Below are positions 23,622-33,639 of a stretch of 64,000 bases of DNA, piece by piece (positions within the stretch are counted from its first letter, which is position 1; each line of letters begins with the position of its first letter). A model generated the notes under the pieces. The model was not told the DNA's origin, searched no databases, and saw nothing but the letters and a program-made list of their open reading frames with translations. The stretch is from Tetmemena sp. SeJ-2015. Taxonomy: Eukaryota; Ciliophora; Spirotrichea; Sporadotrichida; Oxytrichidae. Position numbers and translations under genes: made by a program. The stretch covers positions 41,414 to 105,413 of the forward strand of contig JAJKFJ010021142.1 of the NCBI GenBank assembly GCA_027382625.1. The letters run 5' to 3'.

Positions 23622-25686
23622 TCAAAGATCAGCTGCATGAACTCTCTTTGTATCTCCTTAACGGGCACTATCAGTATCTCGAGAAGTGTGTTCACTCCTC
23701 CCCTTAGCAGATCTATACTTGCTGTGAAATTCTTAAACTCCCATTTTTTCAACTGCCTCTCCAATCAAAGCATTCTGAGAGGCATTCAAAACTTTAACTA
23801 CCACAAGATCACCCTTCTGGTACTCAGGAGTGTTAGGGAAAACTGCTCGTTTATTAGAATCTGTAAGTCCACTATACTACGTCTCTCCTCTCTTACCAAA
23901 CCCATCCACTAAAACCAAATGATGTTAGCCTATCTTAATCATCATAGAAAGTGAAACATTTATTCATTATCTCTTCTCTCTGCTTGATTAGTTGATTGGC
24001 CTTGAAAACTTCAATCATTCTAACCAGTCTAGCTTGTTTCACATCCTCTGGCACGTTGTCTTTCATAGTACGATGAGCGTGTGTGCGTTCTCTCATGGAA
24101 TATGCAAATAAGAAGCCCATGTCAAACTTCACAGTTTCAAGTAGGGAGATAGTGTCTTCGAACTCTTCATCTGTCTCCTCACAAAATCCACAGATGAAAG
24201 TCACTTGGGATTTATAGTCAATATTTTAAAGGGCCTTTAAGAATTTTAACTTGATAAGGCTACCCCTGGGATTACTTCTCTCACATGTTCAATGAGCTCT
24301 AAGTAGGCCTCCCTAAAAGTAGTTCCTTCGCATTCTCTTTAGCATACTCGTGTTACCACTCTAAGCAGGAAGGTGAAGCTACTTGCAAACATTTGGCTTG
24401 TTAGCTATAACTTGGAGAAGAGGATCTGGGAAGTCCTTTGGATGAGGAGAGGTGAATCTGAATCTAACTTCAGGTGCAATATCTGAAACTCTATCCATAA
24501 GCTCTGCAAACCTTATGCCTGAGCCATCTCTCAGTTTATAAGTCTCTTGGAAACCTTGTGAATTCAAATGCTTTCCCTCTGCGAATACTTCCATTCTTGC
24601 TTGCTCTGACTTGTCGTGATAGGAATTTACATTTTACCCTAGCAGCGTGATCTCTCTTATACCTTGGTCTCTCAAAATTTTAACTTCATCTTCTATAGAC
24701 AGCACTGGTCTGCTTCTTTCTCTGCCTCTTGTGAATGGTACTATGCAGAAGCTACACATGTTATTACACCCTCTCATAATAGAAATCCAGGCATGCAGCT
24801 GATTTTTGTCTTTTCTTACTGGCAAGATATCTGCATAGGTCTCATCAAATGAGAGCTGCACGTTTACAGAAGACTCGTCTTATTACTTAGACTCCAATAT
24901 CTTAATAAGGCGAGGAAGGTCTCTGTATGAGTCAGGTCCAGCAACCAAGTCGATAGTTTTGTTCTCCAAGAACTTATCTTTAAGTCGCTCAGCCATACAT
25001 CCCAAAACTCCAACTATAGCGTCCTTGTTATTCTTCTTCACGAATTAATAGTTAGACTCTATCTTATTCCAAATCTTCTTCTCTGCATTTTCCCTGATCG
25101 CGCAAGTGTTGACTAACACCACATCTGCCTATTAGTTATGGTAAGGAAAAAGTTGCTTGTCTTACATGGGTCATAGTTTCCGTGGATTCAAATCCTGCGG
25201 ACTCAAGAATTGATTAAACTATTTCTGTGTCTGCTACGTTCATCTGACACCCATGTGTCTCAATAAAGTACTTCTTAAATAGTGAATGGCAATAATTGAA
25301 TAAGAGTTTTATTCTTGTTCTTATTATCCTCTCTTTGAATGTGAAGGTACTCAGGTAACTGCGACTCGTCCTCTTCCGGTTGCAAATTCTAGCTAGGCTC
25401 ATTAGAATCGTGTACATGATGAAATTTGTTAATCATTCTAAAAATAGCTTTTAGAGATAAGATGCTAATGCTTTAGAAAGTCTTTCATGGTTGGAACATC
25501 GTCAATACTTATTCTTGTCTGCTCAATTGGCGTCTCTTCTTATAAATTAGAGGTTGCAAACTTCCTATGACTCAAGCAGTAGTTATTTTGGTAAGTTGTA
25601 GTGCTTGACTCGAGAGTAGATCCTCTATTAAGGAGTGATGCTGGTTTTCTAGTTGTGAGTAGCCTTTTGGCAATATGCGATTTCAT
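23622..25686 (-). CDS. CDK5RAP1/MiaB-like tRNA methylthiotransferase, probably mitochondrial
   Basis: Minus strand from ATG at 25686. The N-terminus [20 protein letters not shown] is basic, Ser/Thr-rich and lacks acidic residues, as in a mitochondrial presequence. UPF0004 domain: [44 protein letters not shown], whose Cys bind the auxiliary 4Fe-4S cluster. Radical SAM domain: [20 protein letters not shown] holds the CxxxCxxC cluster motif; ITLLGQNVNSY, QLHLPAQSGN and [14 protein letters not shown] follow. The TRAM domain ([31 protein letters not shown]) is at the C-terminus. The family adds the 2-methylthio group to i6A37 of tRNAs. Three introns and two IESs are resolved. One extra T near 24315 shifts the frame between RRNYF and [11 protein letters not shown] at 23622-23624. 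Confidence 0.9.
23930..23957 (-). other. Intron (28 nt)
   Basis: Minus-strand GTTTCA...GATAG; splicing joins EEIMNKC to [11 protein letters not shown] before the TRAM domain. Shortest intron seen. Confidence 0.65.
24204..24250 (-). other. Intron (47 nt)
   Basis: Minus-strand GTTAAA...CCAAG; splicing joins PGVALS to [11 protein letters not shown]. Confidence 0.7.
25129..25165 (-). other. Intron (37 nt)
   Basis: Minus-strand GTAAGA...TAATAG; splicing joins ESTETMTH to [14 protein letters not shown]. Confidence 0.85.
25262..25298 (-). other. IES, pointer TTATT (37 bp)
   Basis: The repeat (AATAA on the plus strand) lies at 25262-25266 and 25299-25303. Excision gives [16 protein letters not shown]. 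Confidence 0.85.
25402..25450 (-). other. IES, pointer TCTAA (49 bp)
   Basis: The repeat (TTAGA on the plus strand) lies at 25402-25406 and 25451-25455. Excision links the presequence exon to the body: KHQHLISNEPSQNLQPEED. Confidence 0.82.
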
Positions 25687-26010
25687 GGACATTAAATTAA
25701 TATGGATGGAAATTATAGCCGCTAGACACTCCTTATTAATTATTTTACTTTCCGAGAGAACTTCAATTAAGAGTTCCTATCCATCACTCATAGCGAGATG
25801 AGACGTATTTAATATGATAGATACCTTTGAATGCATATCTTTTAATAGAGAGACAACTTACTCTCGAACATTCTTCTCTACTTGATAAACAGTCCTAGAA
25901 TTTAACAGTTCAAGACTTAAACTTTAATAAGCGACATCGCTACTCAAAGTGAAGTAATTCACTCACTCAAGAGAGATGCCGCCTTAATCTGCTTCACACA
26001 ATAACGACCC
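25687..26010. other. Intergenic, nothing recognised
   Basis: Short spacer between the start of the tRNA-modification gene and the end of the coiled-coil gene, both on the minus strand. Confidence 0.45.
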
Positions 26011-27665
26011 TCAGTTCTTCTTCTTCTTGTTCTTGTTCTTCTTCTTGGTGGTCTATTTTCTCAATAAGGCACCGTCGCCTCCTTCTCCACCTTCGTTGTT
26101 CCCGCCTTCAGCGCCAGCTTCTCCACCTTCTTCGTTTTATTGCTCTTCACCTTCGTTACCATCTTCAGCTGCCTGGGACTCCTTAAAAATACCAGCCAAG
26201 CTAAAACTTAATATCCTTCTGTTCCTCTTGCTGAGATTATGCGAGAGCAGCAGCAGCTTGCTCTTCCTCCTAGCGCTTTCTCTCTTCCTCCTCAGCTTGA
26301 GCTTTAGCAGCAGCTGCTTCAGCTTCAGCCTAAGCGGCGGCTTCAGCTTCGGCTTAGATTCTGGCTGCCTCAGCAGCTTCAGCTTCTGCTTGGACTCTGG
26401 CTGCCTCTGCGGCTTCAGCTTCTGCTTAGACTCTGCTGCCTCTGCGGCTTCAGCTTCTGCTTGAATTCTAGCGGCCTCAGCTGCTTCAGCCTCAGCTTTT
26501 AATCTTGCAGCTTCTGCTGCTGCCTCTTCTTCTTTCCTGATTCTCTCCTGCTCCTCTTATTCAGCTTTGATTCTTGCCTCCTCAGCAATTCTCTCTTATT
26601 CCTCTTGCTCAGCCTTGATTCTCGCCTCCTCTGCAATTCTTTGTCTCTCTTGCTCTTCAGCCTCAGCCTATAATCTAGCGACTTCAGCAAGTCTCAATCT
26701 CTCTTGCTCCTCTGCCTCGGCCTATAGTCTAGCTTCTTCCTCAGCCTTAATTCTGGCTGCCTCAGCTTCAGCTGCAAGTTTTTGCTCTTCTTCAACTCTG
26801 ATTCTCTCAGCCTCTTCAGCAGCAGCTCTTTCAGCTGCCTCTTATTCCTCCTGCTGACGTCTGCGCTCGGCCTCCTCCTGCTCGGTTTATTAGCGGATTC
26901 TCTCAGCCTCCTCAGCTTCTTATCTCAATCTTTCAGCTTCGCGCTCTTCAGCAATTCTTCTCTCCTCGGCTGCTGCAGCTTCCTGCTCTTATCTTAATCA
27001 TTCAATAAATATCAATACTTCTATGCGTAGATATCTTGCTTTCTCAGCTGCTGCTGCAGCGGCTGCCTCTTGCTCCAACTATTTCTATCTCTCCTCTTCA
27101 TCCTTCTCAGCTTGGAGTCTTATAAGTAAACGGAGGCAATAGTAAATCTAACTTCTTATTAGAGTCTAGCGAGTCTGAGTTGCTCTTGCTGCTGCTGTTC
27201 TTGCTCCTCTTGCTATTGCTTGAGTAGTTCCTGCTGTTCTCTTTCCTCCTGCTCTCTGTTTTCTCTGTCGATTCTATCTGCTTCCTCCAACATGGCTTGA
27301 GTTGCCTCATCATCTCCAGTACCGCCTGGTGCAACTTCTAACTCTTGCTATCAATTCAAGATATTAAGATAATGAGTTTAATGTGTTTGCCTCTGCTGGG
27401 TGAATGCCTTTTCAACCTTGACCTTTTTAGTGTGGACCTCCTCAACCTGGAGTCCATTGGCCTTCTCCTCCACATTTGGTGCATCAGAAGGTTGGTTCTT
27501 GCGTTCGATGTGGTAGTGGCTCTTAGGGGCAACTCCAACAGATGGATTTCAAAAACACTCTATCATCATAACTAGTAAGTCACAATTATATTGCATTAGA
27601 TTTGCGTCCTTCTTGCCTGCATCGATGTAAGTGTTTTCACTCTTGCCTGAGCAAAGTCCTCCCAT
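26011..27665 (-). CDS. N-myristoylated Ala/Glu/Gln-rich coiled-coil protein
   Basis: Minus strand from ATG at 27665. The N-terminus MGGLCSGKSENTYIDAGKKD fits an N-myristoylation signal (Gly2, Ser6) with an adjacent Cys for palmitoylation. After a charged linker, a long Glu/Gln/Ala/Arg coiled coil occupies most of the protein, with near-tandem units such as ARIQAEAEAAEAARVQAEAE and EEQERIAEEARIKAE. The C-terminus is Gly/Glu-rich (GGEAGAEGGNNEGGEGG) and ends in a Lys-rich tail, KKKNKNKKKKN, at TGA 26011-26013. Five IESs restore one frame. A 1-nt deletion in one repeat unit near 26432 breaks the frame. It suggests a membrane-anchored structural (cortical or ciliary) protein; no enzyme domain is seen. 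Plus-strand Leu/Ser-rich frames here are antisense shadows. Confidence 0.75.
26180..26213 (-). other. IES, pointer AAGGA (34 bp)
   Basis: Repeat (TCCTT on plus) at 26180-26184 and 26214-26218. Excision gives QQEEQKESQAAEDGNEGEE. Confidence 0.85.
26990..27031 (-). other. IES, pointer AAGATA (42 bp)
   Basis: Repeat (TATCTT on plus) at 26990-26995 and 27032-27037. Removes a TGA and gives AAEKARQEQEAAAAEERR. Confidence 0.87.
27115..27161 (-). other. IES, pointer AGACTC (47 bp)
   Basis: Repeat (GAGTCT on plus) at 27115-27120 and 27162-27167. Excision gives QLRLARLQAEKDEEERQ. Confidence 0.87.
27345..27386 (-). other. IES, pointer GCAA (42 bp)
   Basis: Repeat (TTGC on plus) at 27345-27348 and 27387-27390. 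Removes a TGA and gives FTQQRQELEVAPGGTGDD. Confidence 0.82.
27545..27598 (-). other. IES, pointer AAATC (54 bp)
   Basis: Repeat (GATTT on plus) at 27545-27549 and 27599-27603. Removes a TGA and joins GKKDAN to PSVGVAPKSH. Confidence 0.85.
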
Positions 27666-28153
27666 ATTGCTACTACTATTGATCTTAATTTAAATTCAAT
27701 TATACTTATTCAATTAATTCACCATGCAATAACTTCTGCAATAACACAATTAACCCAATAACTCACTCTAATAAGGCACCAAATCAATTTCAGACACTGT
27801 GTTTTCAAACAAGCAAAGATTTTTTCCTTCACCAAAGATTTTAATTTCTAATGATAGGCTCTTTGGAGAAAACTTTTCAAAGATACTTTTTTCTCAATCA
27901 CAAGAGGAAGTATGCTTAAACTAGGAAAGTAGAGAAAGTGAGTGAGAAAGACGTCATCAACTTGATATTTTGTTTATCTACATATGGTATATAGATAAAT
28001 AACCATTCTTAGAGAGTGTATTAGAATAATTGTCGATGGTAGGTTGAAATATCTGTAATGAATTCTATTAAGAATAGACAAAGTAGAATATCGGTAACTA
28101 AACTTTAATGAAGATTATTCTTACTTACTACTCCTTCACTTGAATTTCACTTA
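27666..28153. other. Intergenic, nothing recognised
   Basis: AT-rich spacer between two minus-strand genes. Confidence 0.5.
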
Positions 28154-31100
28154 TCAAGATAAACTATAGCATCCAGCCAATCCATCACAAGAATATTATG
28201 TGTGCTCTATTGCCTCAACAAGGTAATCTTTGATCTTTGGGTAGTCATTCAAAGTGATGACAACACCTCCTGCTTTCGCAGGGTCAAGCCCTCTCTACTC
28301 CATGGATTGCTGTGCAAACAATCTTCTTTCAGAGCTGCCGAGGACTAAGGACTCAGCTACAAACTTCAGCACTACAGTTTACTTGTGCTCGTCTCTTATG
28401 CAAAGCTTGTGCAGATCAAGATAAAGCTGGGAAAGCATGTGGTGCATCATCTTTTCCTAGAATACTCCGACCTCCTAGGAAGGCTAAGACTCAGTCTATA
28501 ATAATGAGGGACCACATACTCAATCTCTATTTACAGTCATCAACTGTTCGAGGAAGCTGAATGGAAGTTACAGCAGAACAGTGAAGTGTTCCCTAGAGAG
28601 TTTAGCAACCATTTCATGATTATCAATAATTCTCTGAGTGAAGTTCACCAAGACGAAGGCAGTCAGGCTCGTGAAATAGTCAGTCGCAAACACTTGTCTC
28701 AGTGTCAAAGTTTGAATCAAGATAGTGTACTTCTAGATAAAGCTGAGAGCTTTCTCTGATACAGTTTCACTTTAAGCATTGAAAAGCTGAGGGATGATCA
28801 CTTGCTGGAGTTTGTCGCTTTGGTCAAGACCGAAGTTGAGGATATCTTTCTTAATGAGAGGGAAGTAAGCCTGGAGAGAGGCTAAGTTGGCAGCAGCAAC
28901 TCTTATTAGAGATGCAGTGTTTGGTTGAGACTTCTTCTCTCCTATTGAGAATCTCTTGGTGTGAGCTTAATTATCTTCAATGTCATTCCTGTCAAGAGTA
29001 TTGAGAAGCAAGTGCGACAGGTCTCTACCGAGCTCATCATTTACCTCGCTGTTTGCACATTCTTTGTCCACAACTTGAGATTAGGTGAGGACAAGCAGTG
29101 TAAAGAGCAGAGGTTCTAACAGACGAGGGCTTTCTCTGAATGTCTGCAGAATCTCATTCATTACAGTCAACTTCAAGTAAGAGGTTTAATATGCTTTAAT
29201 TATATGAGATATGAACATTATTTCTAATGTGTGAGGTTTGGTTTTCCCAGATCTTCTTGAGCACTAGATTTTGCATACAGTTCTCTCCGCCTAGTTGTTC
29301 CTTATAGGCAAACTGAATAGAAGTGCAGAGCATGTTTGCAAGGACTACTCTAGTGTCCTCTTCAATATCTTCTCGCTTGATGAGGTTTATGATTGACTGC
29401 ACATCGTATAGGATGGAAGTCTTTCTGTAGAACACTTGGAAAATAAGTACTGCTCGTTCCTAGCAACAACAAATTAAAATCATTTTGAGAAGCAAGACAA
29501 TGACAAAATCTCTTGAACTTGCTCTCTTGCTAGATTAGGGACTACTATTTCACCAGAGTCTTCAGCTTTATGACATAGTAAATACAAGATATTAAGAGTG
29601 TGAGCTCTCTTGTGTTCAGTGATGTAGTCTGACCTGGTTTGAATGCTTTCTCAAATGTCTAGACTAGTTTAAGCAGTTGCTTGCGTGACTTGCCAGATTA
29701 TTCGTTGAAGTTGAGTTGGAAGTCGTCTGGGATGGCTCCCTTGGGGAAAGGGATTAATCTTCTGAAGCTCAAGCAGCGATTCCTCAAACTCATCTGATAT
29801 TTGAAGTAGCAGCTCTCCCACTTCCTCCCTCACTTGCTAGTTCTTCAAGTGCACTTGGTTGAGCAGCATTTAGATGCTCTCATGAGGGAATGCATCTGGC
29901 TGGATCTCTATAATTCTCTGCAGGATCTGGAGAGCTTTAGTGATTACTGAAGCCTCCTGGTTGGCCTCTGTGTGCACTGCTAGCTTGAAGACCTTCATCT
30001 TGTTGATGAGCAGGTACTTCTGGAACTCAAAGCAAAAAGTATAAGCACAAAGTGATAATCTAAGATTAGTAAACTACTTGGCTGCTTGGTCGTCTTTGAG
30101 TGACTTGGAGACTACCTTAACTGACCATCTACACTGCATGTTTCTTGATGACTTGATCATCGTCCATCAAAGCACTGAAGACAATCTCAAGCAATTGCTG
30201 CTGCTTCGATTGCTCCTCATTCATCTATCTTCCCTTAGACTTCTCCTTGGCTTATAATAGAAAATTATTGTGAATGAGTTATATTATCTTGGCAAGTGGC
30301 TGGTTGTGAGGGTGGAAGGCGATGGAGAGTTCTTTCTCGTCGAGGTCTGAGAGGAATTCAAAGAGACTGCGTCTGATCATAGACCAGGAGTCCTAGTGGC
30401 GCTTTGATATGATGTGCTTGTAAATCAGGTCAATATTCTCGCCTATTATCTCTTGAGCCTGTCGAATCATAACTCAACTAAATGGAAATAAGAATGTGAT
30501 GATACCTTCTTATTCAATATAATTAGTAGTTTATATTTAGTGAATGCTGTCGATTCTTTTCTTGGTTGCTTGTGCCTCTTGAGTTCTGTTGTGTCTTCTG
30601 TCCTCCTCAAACTTGCTTTAGAACAACTTGCAGAGGTTGGTCAGCTCACTCATTTGAGCCAGCAGATTCTTGAACATGTAAACTTATAAGCATTAATCAT
30701 AATGCATCTATCAAAGAAAGAAATTAGAAATCTTTAGAGACCGACATAGGTGAAGGTGTATCTAGAGAGTCTCCTCAAACTCTTGGAGAAAACGCACACT
30801 CTCTAGACTACTGAGGCGAGGTAGAGTGCCTTGTCCGGCAGCATATCGATGGTATTCGCAACGAAAATCTTAATTACCTTCTTCAGATTCCTCTTGTGCT
30901 CCAAAGCCTTTTTCTCCTGCGAAAAGAAAACCATCTTCTAGAAGTTCAAACTCTCATCACCATCGTCCTGCTCCTTTCCAAACAATTATAAATTCAAGTT
31001 AATATACAAATAAATCTAACTTCTTAAGAATTCTCAATTCATAGTAGAAGATGGTAGTTATGACATGATTTATGAATTCAAGGAGCTTCTTTTCTTCAGT

Positions 31101-31956
31101 GTTCTTGGCGATGAAGTGTATATCATACTGAAGGGTTTAAGGGTTCGAATAGCCCATAAGCTCCAAGAAGTAGAGGAACATGGTCTTTACCACGAATTCC
31201 TCTGATTTTTCTGAGTGGTTAAAGATCTAGTCAAGCACAGCCTTGATCTTCTGAGGTTGCTTCTCTGCCAGTGCTAATTATAAGAGGTTAGAAATTAGGA
31301 GGGATCTTACCAAAGAGAGAAAACATGTTGGCGATAATCACTTGCGAATAAGATAAATCTACTTGCTCTTCGTTTCCCGTGCCACCATTTAGCTCAATGA
31401 GCCTGTCTTCCTCCTGATTCTCCATGATCTCTGTCATCTGATCATCCTTTTGGAGTTTCTTTCCTTTCTCCTGCTTGGCATTGGAGGGAGTGGCTCCTCT
31501 TGTAGATTTACTGAAGCTTTTGTCCCTGATGTTGGCTTTTTAGTTTGAGGCTGAGTTGCTTCTACCGCGCTGCACAGAAAGAGAATTCTCTTTCTTTGAG
31601 GTGTTGACTGCGGCTGATTTGCGAGCTTGGTTTGAGTGGTGCTTTGGATCAGGCCTTGATGCAGATACTCTTTGCTTTCACATATTATATATATGCATTT
31701 TAAATAATGATGTGAGCTTTGCTGGCTTTTGTCAAGGCGATTGGTGGTGCTCATAACAGCCAGTTTCTCCTTGAGAGCGCGCTTATCAGCTGGGGTAGTC
31801 TCAGAGATCTCTGCAAACTTTCGCTTTTTCTGTTAAGCAGCTGGATTAGCCACTGCTTTACCCTCCTTCTGAAAATCAAACTCAAGATAAATGATAAAAT
31901 TGAAAGTTTGGCTAGTTAGCGAGTGGCTTTGTCTAGTGTCTAATTACTGAACTCAT
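28154..31956 (-). CDS. STAG/SCC3-like cohesin subunit
   Basis: Minus strand from ATG at 31956 (MSSVIRHQTKPLANPAAQQK). The basic N-terminus has KKRKF, a likely nuclear signal, and a Ser/Lys/Asn-rich low-complexity region. Helical HEAT-like sequence follows: YSQVIIANMFSLFALAEKQP, FVVKTMFLYFLELMGY, and SLRRLSRYTFTYVGLYMFKN followed by QSKFEEDRRHN, AQEIIGENIDLIYKHIISKR and SWSMIRRSLFEFLSDLDEK. This matches the order in STAG proteins: a helix before a charged ERNK linker, then the VHRYRDAIAEIR-type helix. Such subunits bind the cohesin kleisin in the nucleus. The remainder to TGA at 28154-28156 is helical with few motifs. One intron and three IESs are resolved in the 5' half; several AT-rich breaks, e.g. 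30460-30555, 30690-30745 and in the 3' half, are not. Confidence 0.6.
30974..31019 (-). other. IES, pointer AAG (46 bp)
   Basis: Excision with AAG (CTT on plus at 30974-30976 and 31020-31022) joins ELRILKK to EQDDGDESLNFQ. Confidence 0.65.
31274..31310 (-). other. Intron (37 nt, GTAAG...ATTAG)
   Basis: Minus-strand GT-AG intron; splicing gives NMFSLFALAEKQPQK. Confidence 0.8.
31670..31716 (-). other. IES, pointer AGCAAAG (47 bp)
   Basis: Repeat (CTTTGCT on plus) at 31670-31676 and 31717-31723. Excision gives LDKSQQRVSASRPDPKHH. Confidence 0.87.
31846..31915 (-). other. IES, pointer GCTAA (70 bp)
   Basis: Repeat (TTAGC on plus) at 31846-31850 and 31916-31920. Excision joins the ATG piece to the body: TKPLANPAAQQKKRKFAE. 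Confidence 0.82.
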
Positions 31957-32777
31957 TCTGTGTTTCAAAGCTGTATAAACGAGATTACTAAAAATGCAAA
32001 AGTAGGATGAAATTTGAATTTGAAATTCATCATCTGACTTCATTAAAAATATAAAATAGAATTTAATTATCATTGAAAAGTCTTATAGGGCTCATTTATA
32101 ACATCAAAATTTTAGATAGAAGAGATCCTCAGTCAAAAAGTAGTATTTATAAAAGTAAAGAAAACTCTTGCAAGTATTTTATGAAAGAATAAGCAATTGT
32201 TTTTTTTTCTAGAAAATATATGGAGAAGGCGAGATTGCGGAAACTTACACTTAATGCTGTGTTGGAATAGTATTTGAATTGTTATATTTAAATTAAATTA
32301 TAATTGGATTTTAGCGGACTAATAAGTCTTCTGATATTTAAAAACTCAATAATCTCAAAATGATTTATACCTCACCCAATTTTATCTATTTTAAGGTTGA
32401 GAATCAATATTAACTTAGTTGCAATTGTATTTTTAGCAGAAAAATGAGATTTATTATGGATCTTATATTATTTTAAATTGTCAGATAATATACTATAAGA
32501 AGAATTTAAGAATTTATTAAGGAGCAGAATTTTCATTTAAATATATTTGTGATTTTCAATTTCTCCATTACAATTATATAAGAATTAAATTGTTTCCTTA
32601 TTATAAATAGATGCATATAGGGATAAAATTAGAGTAACTTATTTAAATCATAAAGTAAAGGGTTATTAAACTATGATGATTTGTACAATAAATTTAGTCT
32701 TTATAATTGCTTATTTCTCTTATTTGGAACGATTAATTAGTGTATCATAGTTGATATTTCTAATTCGCTATAACTTA
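31957..32777. other. AT-rich intergenic stretch
   Basis: No coding signal seen; A/T runs and short direct repeats only. Confidence 0.55.
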
Positions 32778-33297
32778 TCAGTCTTGCTGTTGAAACAACT
32801 TCTTTTCCAGCTACTTAGAAAAATAATAAATTACAAAACCAATTAATTATAACTTGAGTTCTAGGAACTGACTCGTCCTCATTTAGCTATCTCTTATACT
32901 CTTTTATTTTGCGAGTCCCTTACTACTATTGCTATGATTCCTCTTGCTGCTGTCTCTTTCGCCCAACTCAGAGACTTTGCTATCTCTCCTTGACTTGGTG
33001 CGGTTGAGACTCCTGAGAGTGGTTTCTTCTTCTTCTTCTGCTACACTTTTATCAGAGTGCTTCCTCTTTTTCTTCTCTTTCTTGTTTCTTCCACTGCTAA
33101 TACCAGTGACCTTGCGCTGGAACTCACTGCCTTTAGAGGACTTGTGATCTGGCGAGACTCCGTTTGGCTTGAACTTCACTTGAGATTCCTCTCGCTTCAG
33201 ATGTTGATTCGCAGGCATATTCTAATTTGAGGTGGGGTTTGGGAGTTGAAGGATGTGTAGGCCTTGAACTTAGTGAATGCTGTCATCTGAGGGCTTG
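32778..33297 (-). CDS. Basic nuclear-type low-complexity protein (or 3' part of the next gene)
   Basis: Minus strand. The frame is open from about 33297 (MLKPSDDSIHQVQ) through MPANQHLKREESQVKFKPNG at 33218 to TGA at 32778-32780. It contains NKKEKKKRKHSDKSVAEEEE, a bipartite-like nuclear signal next to an acidic run, then Arg/Ser-rich sequence. The last 50 residues are AT-rich and may include unremoved intron or IES. A splice-acceptor-like TTTTATAG just upstream (about 33354) suggests it continues from the gene at 33.6-36.2 kb. No family recognised. Confidence 0.5.
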
Positions 33298-33639
33298 AGC
33301 ATCCCTCCTCCCTTCTAGGAGATATTATTGGTGTTCAAAAGCAAATTAGTTCCAACTATAAAACACAGTCAGATACACAGAGCTAAGTGGAGTGGAGCTT
33401 AAAATTTCTTTTAAATTAAGAAATAGCATAGTAGCGAAGTAATTTAGGCATCATGATATATAGGCTTACCTTTGAATTATTGGGGAGATGTGTTCCCTGT
33501 CCTGAGTTCAAATTATTTTTACTTAATTAAATCTATAATATAGTTCTTTGACTGCTCCAAACGCACAATACTCACATTTCTGCTTGAATATATTTTATAT
33601 AAAGTATTACTCTAAAATAGATATAAAATAATAATTAAT

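Noticed and set aside
26027..26997. Leu/Ser-rich open frames on the plus strand
   Set aside because: They are the antisense of the Ala/Glu/Gln coiled-coil gene; codon bias and IES repair support the minus strand only.
30460..30560. CGACAG repeat as IES pointer in the STAG-like gene
   Set aside because: Excision between the copies puts the clearly coding downstream sequence out of frame, so the break stays unresolved.
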